Assembly: GCA_012027055.1 (NCBI GenBank)
Contig: VEPF01000372.1
Location: forward strand, 1 to 6,844
Length of the DNA stretch: 6,844 nucleotides
From: Gemmatimonadota bacterium
GTDB taxonomy: Bacteria; Gemmatimonadota; Gemmatimonadetes; Longimicrobiales; RSA9
Reading direction: 5' to 3'
This document shows positions 1 through 6,844 of the stretch, piece after piece. Position 1 is the stretch's first letter. Every line of letters begins with the position of its first letter. The notes under the pieces are model-generated. The model did no database searches, was not told where the DNA came from, and saw only the letters and a program-made list of their open reading frames with translations. Both the position numbers and the translations under genes were made by a program.

Positions 1-2307
1 GGGAATGGGAAGGGGGACGGATTGGCCGGGGACGGCGCCGGCTGCTGCCTCCAGTGCATCCGGCGCGCTCACCCTGACGGTCGCGGTGCGCTGGTCTGCG
101 GCGCGGCCGAAGAAGGGGATGCGGGAACCGTCCGCAGCTTTCTCGAGGTCCGGGAACAGCGCGAGCAGTCCGGCGGCCGTGCCTCTGGCCGCGCCTCCCT
201 GCGGGATGCCGGCGAGGATGAGCAGGTCTTTGGCGCGGGTCATGGCCACGTAGGCGACGCGCTTCTCCTCGGCTTCGTCCTCGAGCGCGAGCTGCGCGCG
301 CAGCTCCTGCCAGCGGGGCGGCTGCTCCTTGCCATCGGTATCGGGCTCGCCCAGGCGGATGCGGGTCCGTCCCACCAGCAGCCGGTCGTGGTCCGGGTTC
401 TCGCCGCGGGCCAGGTCGCCGTAGACCACCACGCGCCAGTCGAGGCCCTTGGCCATGTGCACGGAGGTGATCAGCACGACGTCATCCTGCTCGCCGTAGA
501 GGCGCGCTTGCGGCACGCGGTCCCCGCGCTCTCGCCGCTCCGCGCTGGCGCGCAGCACCTCGCCGATGCTCATGTCCTCCTGCCCATCGAGCAGCTGGAG
601 GAAGCGGCGCACGTTGAGCGCGGCCTGGGCGCCGCGCTCGCCGAGCTGCGCGAGGTGGCCCAGGTAGCCGGTGCGGAAGAGGAGCTCGCCCAGCAGCGCG
701 GACGCGGGCACGCGGTCGCGGAGCTGCGTCAGCTCGCCCAGCAGCGCGAGGGCGAAGGCGACGCGCTCCGCCTCCGGCACCGCGTCTGCCGCGATGTTCC
801 GGGCGTAGGGCTGCTTCGTGCCGCAGGCGATGGCCAGCAGCGTGTCATCGCGCAGCCCGACGAAGGGGCTGCGCAGGAAGCCGATGAAGGCGCGGTCGTC
901 GCGCGGGTCGCGGATGACCTCGAGCGCGAGCACCAGGTCCAGCACCTCGCGGGTCTCGAGGAAGTCGTCGTCGCGGAGCGCGTAGACCGGGATGCCCGCG
1001 GCCTCGAGCGCCGATCGGTAGACATCGAGGGCGCCCCAGGTGCGGAGCAGCAGCGCCATGTCCTTCCAGGGCACGCCGGCCCCGCCCGCGTGCGCCTCCA
1101 GCAGCCTCGCCGCGATGCCGGCGGCCTCGAGCGCGCGCCGGTCGTCCGCCCGGCGCGCCTTGCCGGTCTCCGGGTAAGGCGGGACCAGCAGGAATTCGAC
1201 CGCGGGTGCCTCCGGCTCCGGGCGGGTCGGAGCGACGGCCGCGAACCGCACCTCGTAGTCCCGCAGCGCGGCGCCGTCCACGGGCGTGTCCAGCCAGCGC
1301 GCGGCGGTGGCCTCGACGAAGGAGAGGATCGAGGGCACGCTCCGGAAGTTGTCCTGGAGCGGGAGCAGGCGGCCGCAGGACGTCGCCTGGAAATCGTGGA
1401 GCACGCGCGACCAGACGGTCACGTCCGCACCGCGGAAGCGGTAGATGGACTGCTTGGGATCGCCCACCAGCATGAGGCGAGGCGTGTCCGCGCGCCGCGA
1501 GAGCGGGTCCGCGAGCAGGTAGGCGATCTCCTGCTGGAGCGGATCCGTGTCCTGGAACTCGTCGATGATCAGCGTGTGGATCCGGCGCTGCAGGCGCGCG
1601 CGCACGCCGGGCTCGGCCCGGAGCAGGTCGCGGGTCCAGGCGATCATGCGGTCGAAATCGATCTTGCCCTCGGCCGCGAGCCGCCGCTCGAGCCGCGCGC
1701 CGGCCCGCCGCGCCAGCTCCAGCAGCGCGTTCTCCTCGGGGACGTGGTCCCCGCCGGCCGCGGCGGCCAGCAGCACGGGCGCGCGCATCAGGCGCAGCAC
1801 CCAGGGCTCCACCTTCCTGGTCTCCCACTGCGCGAGCAGCGCGGGCAGGCCGGGCAGGGCGCCGGGCGTCTCGAGCGCGAGCAGCAGCTCGTCGCGCACA
1901 CAGCCCTCGGCCCACGCCAGCGCTTCGCCCTCCTCCAGCACGTCGCCCACGGGCGGGCGCCCGGCGCGGAGCGCGTGCTCGCGCACCAGGTCCGAGCAGA
2001 AGCCGTGGATGGTGCCGATCCTCGCCAGGTCCACCTGCCGGGCCTCGGCCCGCCGGCCGCGCTCGCGCAGCGCGGCGCGCAGGTCGCGCTTGAGGTCCGC
2101 GGCCGCCTGGCGCGTGAAGGTGATGGCGACGATGTCGCCGAGCGTGACCGGGTCGGGCCGCACCGCATCGCACACCTCGACCCCGAGCAGGTAGAGGATG
2201 CGCGCCACCACGGTGGCGGTCTTGCCCGTGCCCGCGCCCGCCTCCACCAGGACGTGCTCGTCGCACGCCCGCACCACGTCCCACTGGGATGGGCGGGGCG
2301 TGATCAT
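1..2307 (-). CDS. addA: AddA-like UvrD/Rep (SF1A) helicase subunit, C-terminus beyond left edge
   Basis: This is the ATP-dependent motor of an AddAB-type helicase-nuclease, which unwinds and resects double-strand break ends to load RecA in the cytoplasm. The 769 visible residues are open to the window edge. All SF1A motifs are present: Q motif (Q8), Walker A EAGAGTGKT (22-30), Ia ITFTRQAA (62-69), Ib IGTIHGFC (97-104), Walker B IIDEFQDTD (247-255), III LVGDPKQSIYRFRG (280-293), IV DNFRS (319-323), V ITSVHMAKGLDW (613-624) and VI RVAYVAMTRAKD (683-694). The ATG at 2307 overlaps the addB stop codon by 4 bases (ATGA) and has a GAGGGAG ribosome site just upstream, so the start is firm and translation is probably coupled. 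AddA proteins usually exceed 1000 residues and end in a second nuclease domain. Visible sequence stops about 75 residues after motif VI, so that domain cannot be judged. RecB or another UvrD-family protein is the alternative, but the AddB partner argues for AddA. Confidence 0.93.
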   Translation of the reverse strand, partial: MITPRPSQWDVVRACDEHVLVEAGAGTGKTATVVARILYLLGVEVCDAVRPDPVTLGDIVAITFTRQAAADLKRDLRAALRERGRRAEARQVDLARIGTIHGFCSDLVREHALRAGRPPVGDVLEEGEALAWAEGCVRDELLLALETPGALPGLPALLAQWETRKVEPWVLRLMRAPVLLAAAAGGDHVPEENALLELARRAGARLERRLAAEGKIDFDRMIAWTRDLLRAEPGVRARLQRRIHTLIIDEFQDTDPLQQEIAYLLADPLSRRADTPRLMLVGDPKQSIYRFRGADVTVWSRVLHDFQATSCGRLLPLQDNFRSVPSILSFVEATAARWLDTPVDGAALRDYEVRFAAVAPTRPEPEAPAVEFLLVPPYPETGKARRADDRRALEAAGIAARLLEAHAGGAGVPWKDMALLLRTWGALDVYRSALEAAGIPVYALRDDDFLETREVLDLVLALEVIRDPRDDRAFIGFLRSPFVGLRDDTLLAIACGTKQPYARNIAADAVPEAERVAFALALLGELTQLRDRVPASALLGELLFRTGYLGHLAQLGERGAQAALNVRRFLQLLDGQEDMSIGEVLRASAERRERGDRVPQARLYGEQDDVVLITSVHMAKGLDWRVVVYGDLARGENPDHDRLLVGRTRIRLGEPDTDGKEQPPRWQELRAQLALEDEAEEKRVAYVAMTRAKDLLILAGIPQGGAARGTAAGLLALFPDLEKAADGSRIPFFGRAADQRTATVRVSAPDALEAAAGAVPGQSVPLPIP

Positions 2308-5300
2308 CGCTCCCTCGGCCCGCCCGGGACGCGGCACAGGTCGCGGCCGGGACACCAGGCGGTGCAGTTGCAGGACGCCGGCGGCGCCGCGCCGAAATAC
2401 CCGGCGCGGGCGGCGCGCACGTGGGCGATGACGGCATCCAGGGCCTGCTCGTACGCCATGCGCTGCTCGCCATCCTCGACGCGCCCAACCCTGTCGTAGC
2501 GGTAGAGCGGCAGCACGTGCACGCGCTGCGGGTCACGCAGCGTGCGGTACTCCACGCGCGCCGTGCCGGAGCCGGGATAGAGCTGCGTGAGCGCGTAGGC
2601 GTAAAGCGGCACCTGCAGCACCACGCCGTCATCCCAGCCCTGCTTCTTGCCGGCCGCGGGCGTGGCGTAAATGCTGGTCTTGTAGTCCACGGCCGCGTAC
2701 AGCTCCGCCGCGCCGCCGCGCTCATCGACGCCCCGCTCGACGCGGTCGATGAAACCGCGGAAGCGGACCCGCTCGCCGTCCCGCTCCAGGACGACGTCGT
2801 CGAACGAACGCTCGTGATCGATCACGCCCGTCCGCACCCACCGGAACACGTTCTTGCGCGCGTTCGTGCAGGCATCCTCGTTGTCCGCGATCTCCCACTC
2901 CACGTACCGCACCAGCAGCCGCGTCAGCTCGTCCCCGGTCTGCGCGCGCAGCGCGGGATGCCCGATCCACAGCTCCTGCTCCGCGTCCTGCAGCGCCTCG
3001 CCGATGGCCCACTCCGCCAGCGGCAACGCCCAGGGCAGGTCGGCCGCGCGCAGGAACACGGGCCCGCCCACGCGCTTCCCCGCCGCCTGGTAGAAGCGGC
3101 GGAGCGCGTCGTGCAGGATCGACCCGCGCGTCCGCGGATCCAGCTCCAGCTCCGGGTCATCCCGCTGTTCGAGCCGGAGCAGCCGCGTCGCGAAGTAGGC
3201 CCACGGGCACTTCGCGTACTCCTCGATCTGCGTCGGGCTCCAGACCTTCGTGTCCCCCAGCATCACCGCCAGCTGCTCCCGCACACCTTCAGCCTCGATC
3301 AATCCGTTGTACGCCGTCACCCCGCCGCCGCCCCGTGCACGCTCGATATGGGCCGCCCTCTCGGCGTTCTCTGCGGTTTCGCCGTCAGGAACCAGCGGCG
3401 CCCCCGGAGTAAACGCGCGTCCCGAAGGCAGCTCCTGCAGCAGCACCCCGCAGCTCTCCTGCAACTCTTCCATGAGCTCCGCCGGCAACTGCTCCGCCCC
3501 GCCCTCGTCGTAGCGCGCAAAGCTGATGGTGAGCGAAGTGCGCGCCCCCAAAACCAGGTTGCGGAGGAGTTCCTGCTCGCGCGCGTCCCAGTCCTCGCGC
3601 GTGTCGATCGCCAGGCCCGCCGCCCGCAGGCCCGCGCGCTCGGCCTCCTCGATGAGTGGCGACTGCGGCATGCGCCGGGGCGCGCTGCCGCTGTCCATGC
3701 CCACCAGGAAGACGTGGTCGAAGGACCGGAACGCGGCCGCGAGTCCCTCCAGCACCTGCACGCCGCGGCGCACCGGCGTGAAGAGGGCCGCGTCGCCGGA
3801 GAGCAGGGCGCGCAGGCGGGCGTGGAACGCGCGCGCGTCGAGCGGCGCGTCCGAGCCCCAGCGGCCCTCGGCCGCGCGCCACTCCGCCAGGATCTCGCGC
3901 ACGGCCCGCCAGGCGGTCGTGTCCAGGCGGATCACGTCGTAGCGGTCGGCGGGCAGCTGGTAGAGGGCGCGCTCGAGCTGCCAGGCGTCACCCTCCAGGA
4001 AAGTGTCGAGCCAGTCGAGCCAGGCGGCGAGGGGGCGGGGCCGGTCCAGGTCCGCGGCGAGTTGCGCGAAGGCCGTGAAGCCCGCGAGCGCTTCGCTGAC
4101 GCGCGCGGCGGGGGGCAGGTACTCGCGCGCGGCCTCGGCATCATCGGGATCCTCCGCGAGCCGTCGTTCGCGGTCCGCGGCGCGGGGCGCGCGCGCGGCC
4201 AGCTCCTGCCGCCACGCGGCCAGCCCGGCGATGCGGCGGCGGTAGCCGATGTGGTCCAGCACCACCGCATCGAGGCGGGCGCGGAAGTACGGGCTCTCCG
4301 CGAGCTCCACCAGGCCCGCGCGCTCCCAGCCCTCCGCGGCCACGCGGAAGAGCGCGAGCAGCGCGCGCACCGCGGGGACCTCGGCATACGCGTGGCGCCG
4401 GCGCGCGGTCGCGGGCACGCCCAGCGCGGTGAGCGCGCGCAGCACCTGGTCCGTGTACGGCCGGGCCGAACGCGCGACCACCGCGATGCGGCGCGGCGCC
4501 GTGCCCGCCGCGAGCAGCGCGCGCACCCGGCCGGCGATCTCCTCCACCTCGCGCGGCAGGTCGGGCGCGGACAGGAGCGCGAGCGCGCGCTCCGGCCGCG
4601 GCCCGTCCTGTGCCTCGTCGAGCGACGTCGTCTCGTCCGCGAGCGCGTCCAGGAACGGGAGCGGCTCGGAGGCGTAGACCGCGATCCGGTCAAGCGCGGG
4701 CGAATCCCGGAGCGCCGCGAGCAGTTGCGGCCAGCCGCCGCGCGGGTCCGAGAGGCCGACGATGCGCAGCTCCCGCCGGCCCCCGAGGCGCGTCGCGAAG
4801 TCATGCGGCGCGGCGGTGATGGCGGCGGCGCCGTCCACCAGGCGGGCGCGCGGGTCGCGCAGGCCGGCCGCATCGAGCAGGTGCAGGTAGCGCCCGTACG
4901 CCTGCAGCAGCTCGGCATCGCGGGCGCGGGTGAAGGCATCGGCGTGATTGCCGGCGCCCTGGGCCTGCAGCAAAGCCGCGGGCGTGATGCCGGCCCCGAG
5001 CAGCTCGCCGAACCAGCGGTCCGCGGCATCGCTGTAGGCATCCGGGTCGGGCCGGAAGACCCGGCCGCCGCACTCGCGCAGGGCGCGCGCGACCAGCACC
5101 ACGCGCTCGTAGTCGCCGATGGCGCGCGCGTGCGGCTCAGGCAGGAGCTTCGGCAGCTCGGCGAAGACGCGGATGGGCGGGTCGAACCAGCCGGGCACGC
5201 CGCGCTCCGCCGCGAGCGCGAGCAGATCATCGCGGAGGCCGCCCTGGCGGAGGATCAGCCAGTAGTCCGGGCTGGGGAACGCCTCACCCGCGCGCGGCCG

Positions 5301-5378
5301 CGGCTCCAGGAAGCCGGAAGCGGCGTGCTCCAGGAGACGGCGTGGGTCCCGGCCGGTGTACAGGCTGAGGTGCGGCAA
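2304..5378 (-). CDS. addB: AddB-like subunit: degenerate helicase fold plus Fe-S PD-(D/E)XK nuclease
   Basis: This is the nuclease and probable DNA-scanning partner of the downstream helicase (1024 residues; AddB proteins are usually about 1000-1200). Residues 1 to about 290 resemble helicase domain 1, but the P-loop position reads LYTGRDPRRLL (6-16), with no GKT/GKS, so this motor looks dead. Residues about 276-350 (EVEEIAGRVRALL, then RIAVVARS) and 540-568 (VQVLEGL, FDHVFLVGMDSGSAPR) match the conserved second-domain region of AddB and RecC. The nuclease spans about 710-1024: H756, D878, D898-x-K900 and Q922 with Y926 are the expected active-site residues. C724 before it and C1005-x3-C1009-x5-C1015 after it are the iron-sulfur ligands typical of AddB and Cas4-like nucleases; C1003 is an extra nearby cysteine. 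The start is TTG: the reading frame is closed by a stop 18 bases upstream, with no ATG or GTG in between. GGTGG lies 4 bases before the TTG. The gene name rests on architecture; a lineage-specific AddB relative is possible. Confidence 0.9.
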   Translation of the reverse strand: MPHLSLYTGRDPRRLLEHAASGFLEPRPRAGEAFPSPDYWLILRQGGLRDDLLALAAERGVPGWFDPPIRVFAELPKLLPEPHARAIGDYERVVLVARALRECGGRVFRPDPDAYSDAADRWFGELLGAGITPAALLQAQGAGNHADAFTRARDAELLQAYGRYLHLLDAAGLRDPRARLVDGAAAITAAPHDFATRLGGRRELRIVGLSDPRGGWPQLLAALRDSPALDRIAVYASEPLPFLDALADETTSLDEAQDGPRPERALALLSAPDLPREVEEIAGRVRALLAAGTAPRRIAVVARSARPYTDQVLRALTALGVPATARRRHAYAEVPAVRALLALFRVAAEGWERAGLVELAESPYFRARLDAVVLDHIGYRRRIAGLAAWRQELAARAPRAADRERRLAEDPDDAEAAREYLPPAARVSEALAGFTAFAQLAADLDRPRPLAAWLDWLDTFLEGDAWQLERALYQLPADRYDVIRLDTTAWRAVREILAEWRAAEGRWGSDAPLDARAFHARLRALLSGDAALFTPVRRGVQVLEGLAAAFRSFDHVFLVGMDSGSAPRRMPQSPLIEEAERAGLRAAGLAIDTREDWDAREQELLRNLVLGARTSLTISFARYDEGGAEQLPAELMEELQESCGVLLQELPSGRAFTPGAPLVPDGETAENAERAAHIERARGGGGVTAYNGLIEAEGVREQLAVMLGDTKVWSPTQIEEYAKCPWAYFATRLLRLEQRDDPELELDPRTRGSILHDALRRFYQAAGKRVGGPVFLRAADLPWALPLAEWAIGEALQDAEQELWIGHPALRAQTGDELTRLLVRYVEWEIADNEDACTNARKNVFRWVRTGVIDHERSFDDVVLERDGERVRFRGFIDRVERGVDERGGAAELYAAVDYKTSIYATPAAGKKQGWDDGVVLQVPLYAYALTQLYPGSGTARVEYRTLRDPQRVHVLPLYRYDRVGRVEDGEQRMAYEQALDAVIAHVRAARAGYFGAAPPASCNCTAWCPGRDLCRVPGGPRER
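2310..2316 (-). promoter_or_regulatory. Ribosome binding site of the addA-like gene inside the end of addB
   Basis: GAGGGAG on the minus strand lies 2 bases before the ATG at 2307 (core GAGG 5 bases away), within the last codons of the upstream gene. With the 4-base ATGA overlap it supports termination-reinitiation, which would keep the two subunits in balance. Confidence 0.65.
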
Positions 5379-5382
5379 TTCG

Positions 5383-5387
5383 CCACC
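5383..5387 (-). promoter_or_regulatory. Weak ribosome binding site supporting the TTG start of addB
   Basis: GGTGG on the minus strand ends 4 bases before the TTG at 5378. It matters because TTG is the only start codon between the upstream in-frame stop and the conserved N-terminal strand (LSLYTGR), so this site fixes the start. The weak pairing plus a TTG codon would predict modest translation. Confidence 0.5.
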
Positions 5388-5482
5388 GTGCGGTTGTCAG
5401 CGTCCGGGCCGGTCGCGGGCAGGGCGACCGCCCGGAGCACAAGGTAGCGGATCGGTGCGACAGTGGCAGCGGAAATCGGCGT

Positions 5483-5502
5483 ATCCGCGGCAATGCGCGG
5501 AT
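5483..5502. repeat. Inverted repeat, 7-bp stem and 6-base loop, in the spacer before addB
   Basis: ATCCGCG and CGCGGAT are perfect inverted arms around GCAATG. The hairpin begins 21 bases after the stop codon of the small membrane protein gene, in the 145-base spacer ahead of addB. It could be a transcription terminator or attenuator, but there is no T-run after it in the direction of transcription, and short stems like this are common at this GC content. It could equally be an operator-like dyad. Confidence 0.35.
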
Positions 5503-5523
5503 GGGCCGGGAAAGAAGGGCCGG

Positions 5524-5796
5524 TCAGCGCTTCGCGTAGATCTTGCGGTACTTCAGCCAGAGCCGGCCGACGGGCCCGCTCTCCCACATGCGCTGCTCCA
5601 TCTCCACCCGCCGCCAGTCCACCCGCCGGCGGGCGCGCCATGCGGCCGCGCCGAAAGCCGCGCCGGCGGCCAGAAGCGCGGCCAGGGCCAGCCACAGCAG
5701 CCAGGCCGGCCCGCCGGTGGCCGATTTCCACAGCAGCATGATACCGGCCACCAGGAACCCCAGGCCGGCCGGCAGCAACCAGTCGATGTAACGCAT
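5524..5796 (-). CDS. Small protein with two membrane segments, function unknown
   Basis: I do not recognise a family. The 90-residue product has two hydrophobic stretches, at about residues 5-23 and 29-52. A short linker separates them (KSATGG, 24-29). A strongly basic tail follows: RARRRVDWRR near 54-63 and KYRKIYAKR at the end. The second stretch is rich in alanine and leucine. By the positive-inside rule the basic C-terminus, and hence also the N-terminus, should face the cytoplasm, giving a helical hairpin. ATG at 5796 is preceded by GGGGG with a 5-base gap, and this start places the first hydrophobic segment right at the N-terminus. The same frame stays open further upstream, but that part runs antisense-like into the exported-protein gene and has arginine-rich shadow composition, so I exclude it. 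It is co-directional with addB but 145 bases away, and nothing in its sequence suggests a repair role. Confidence 0.72.
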   Translation of the reverse strand: MRYIDWLLPAGLGFLVAGIMLLWKSATGGPAWLLWLALAALLAAGAAFGAAAWRARRRVDWRRVEMEQRMWESGPVGRLWLKYRKIYAKR

Positions 5797-5887
5797 GACT
5801 GCCCCCGAGCTCGCTTCGTGTCCGTCACCGGTTGATACGCTCGGGCCGGGCCGAGAGTGCCGCCGGCGAGCGGGGGCGGTGGTCGGG

Positions 5888-6844
5888 TCAGCCCGCGGGG
5901 CGCTTGACGGTCCAGGTGACCGTGGCCGCTTGCGACGGGTCGCTCTCGGAGGCGGCGCGCAGCGTGACGGTCGCGGTCTCGGCGGCGTTCTGGCCGGCCC
6001 GCACGAAGACCGGCACCGGTCGCGCCTCGCCGGCCGGCACGGCGGCGAGCACGTTCTGCAGATCGGCCGCCCAGCCCGCTCCCTGCACCGTGACCGCCAG
6101 CCGGTAGATGTCGGAGCCCAGGTACGACGTCGGCACGCTCGCGCCCGTGTTGCGCAGCGTGAACTCCACCCGACCGTCACCCGCGGCGGGCAGCGCCGAC
6201 GGGCCCGCGAGGGCCACGCCGCGCGGCTGCTGGCCGCTGCCGTCGAGCGAGCGCACGCCGAGCGTGTAGGAGAGGATCCCGTTGGCCGCGTGGTGCACGT
6301 CGAGGATGTAGAAGTGCAGCCGGTTGGGGATGTCGATCCACTCGTACCTGCTGCCCGAGTTGAGGCCCGCGTGGAAAGTGGCGTCGTTCAGCTGGCGGTA
6401 GTCGGCGATGGTCCGCATGACCACTTCGCCGTTGGGGCGGCGGAAGTCCGGGACCTGGATGTCCTGCGGGTTGGCGTCGATCACCCAGTTGAAGAGCGAG
6501 AAACCGTTGGGCCCGCCCGCCGGCGAGGCCTGGTCCTTGTTCTTGGTGAGCAGCACGCCGTGCGAGGGCGAGTAGGAGTCGTAGCCGATGCGCTGCACCA
6601 CCTCGAGCGTGTAGTTGGTGTAGTTCTGCACGCCCTGCGCGAGCGGATTGACCGATGGGTCCTCGGGCGGCGTGCGGTCCTGCGGCGCGTCGCCGTCCAG
6701 GCGGACCACTATGCCGGTCAACTCGTTCGGCAGCGGTGCCACCGCGCGCGCGGTGACGCGGGCCACGGCGAGGCCCGATTTCGCCAGGCCGGCGCGGCCC
6801 AGGATCAGGACGTCGCTCGAGTCGGCGAAGCCGAACAGCAGGCG
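5888..6844 (-). CDS. C-terminal part of an exported M6-peptidase-like protein with a NEW3/Ig-like domain, start beyond right edge
   Basis: The 318 visible C-terminal residues are open to the right edge. The first about 185 residues resemble the region after the catalytic domain in M6 (immune inhibitor A-type) metalloproteases: a YTLEVVQRIGYDSY strand pair followed by HGVLLTKNKD (about 78-104), then FNWVIDANPQDI (118-129) and LHFYILDV (176-183). The last about 105 residues (roughly 210-315) look like a beta-sandwich of the NPCBM-associated NEW3 or CARDB type: VEFTLRNTG, DIYRLAVTV, a tryptophan, AGEARPVPVFV and a final ATVTLRAASESDPS strand set. Such domains sit outside the cell. There is no HExxH zinc site in the visible part; it would lie further upstream, so protease activity is inferred from similarity alone. 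An internal GTG at 6766 is not a credible start because coding sequence of the same character continues to the edge. No sorting signal or membrane anchor follows the last domain; the protein ends in KRPAG. Confidence 0.7.
   Translation of the reverse strand, partial: RLLFGFADSSDVLILGRAGLAKSGLAVARVTARAVAPLPNELTGIVVRLDGDAPQDRTPPEDPSVNPLAQGVQNYTNYTLEVVQRIGYDSYSPSHGVLLTKNKDQASPAGGPNGFSLFNWVIDANPQDIQVPDFRRPNGEVVMRTIADYRQLNDATFHAGLNSGSRYEWIDIPNRLHFYILDVHHAANGILSYTLGVRSLDGSGQQPRGVALAGPSALPAAGDGRVEFTLRNTGASVPTSYLGSDIYRLAVTVQGAGWAADLQNVLAAVPAGEARPVPVFVRAGQNAAETATVTLRAASESDPSQAATVTWTVKRPAG

Noticed and set aside
22..2499. 825-codon plus-strand reading frame
   Set aside because: It is codon-for-codon antisense to the helicase gene, has low-complexity composition rich in R, A, G, E and H, shows no domain, and starts at a TTG without a ribosome site. 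The opposite strand has all helicase motifs.
845..2725. 626-codon minus-strand frame crossing the addB/addA junction
   Set aside because: It is an out-of-frame reading of the two real genes; the true frames carry the Walker motifs and the nuclease residues.
2421..5447. 1008-codon plus-strand reading frame
   Set aside because: It is the in-register antisense of the nuclease subunit, with the same arginine- and alanine-rich shadow composition and no recognisable motif.
5441..5469. Sigma70-like promoter for addB (CTGCCA, 17 bases, TACCTT on the minus strand)
   Set aside because: The spacing is right, but the -35 matches 4 of 6 and the -10 only 3 of 6 consensus bases, which is close to chance; promoter consensus in this lineage is also unknown.
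5356..5835. Plus-strand frames over the spacers and the small membrane protein gene
   Set aside because: They have proline-, arginine- and glycine-rich shadow composition and overlap a better-supported minus-strand gene with a ribosome site and clear membrane segments.
5840..5855. CTCGG/CCGAG inverted repeat between the exported-protein gene and the small membrane protein gene, considered as a terminator
   Set aside because: The 5-bp stem with a 6-base loop has no T-run and is expected by chance in such GC-rich DNA.
5965..5977. 13-base sequence tgacggtcgcggt that also occurs at 75-87
   Set aside because: Both copies encode TATV-type beta strands in two unrelated genes with the preferred codons; two copies 5.9 kb apart show no mobile-element or repeat-family context.

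Overview
This is a very GC-rich bacterial window (roughly 70% G+C, codons almost always ending in G or C) in which every supported gene lies on the minus strand. Read in the direction of transcription (right to left) the order is: the 3' part of a secreted, M6-peptidase-like protein with a C-terminal beta-sandwich domain; a 90-residue protein with two membrane segments; an AddB-like nuclease subunit; and an AddA-like UvrD/Rep helicase that runs off the left edge. The composition and the gene pair suggest a high-GC soil-type lineage. Gemmatimonadota is my best guess, but nothing in the window fixes the taxonomy.

Region 1-2307 holds the first 769 codons of a superfamily 1A helicase with every helicase motif intact, from Q motif to motif VI. 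It is the motor of a double-strand-break resection machine. Region 2304-5378 holds its partner, a 1024-residue protein whose N-terminal two thirds are a degenerate helicase fold without a Walker A P-loop. Its C-terminal third is a complete PD-(D/E)XK nuclease framed by the cysteines that bind a 4Fe-4S cluster in AddB. The two genes overlap by 4 bases (ATGA), so they are almost certainly co-translated and their products act as one complex: the AddA-like subunit drives DNA unwinding, and the AddB-like subunit cuts and probably scans the DNA for a recombination hotspot.

Region 5379-5523 is a 145-base spacer with a small inverted repeat. Region 5524-5796 is the two-membrane-segment protein. Region 5797-5887 is a 91-base spacer with no convincing signal. 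Region 5888-6844 is the tail of the exported protein, whose N-terminus and any catalytic site lie beyond the right edge. These two genes have no obvious link to DNA repair and may simply be neighbours.

No RNA genes, mobile elements or CRISPR arrays were found. The long plus-strand reading frames are antisense shadows of the two repair genes. The point most worth following is the lost P-loop of the AddB-like subunit together with a fully retained iron-sulfur nuclease.
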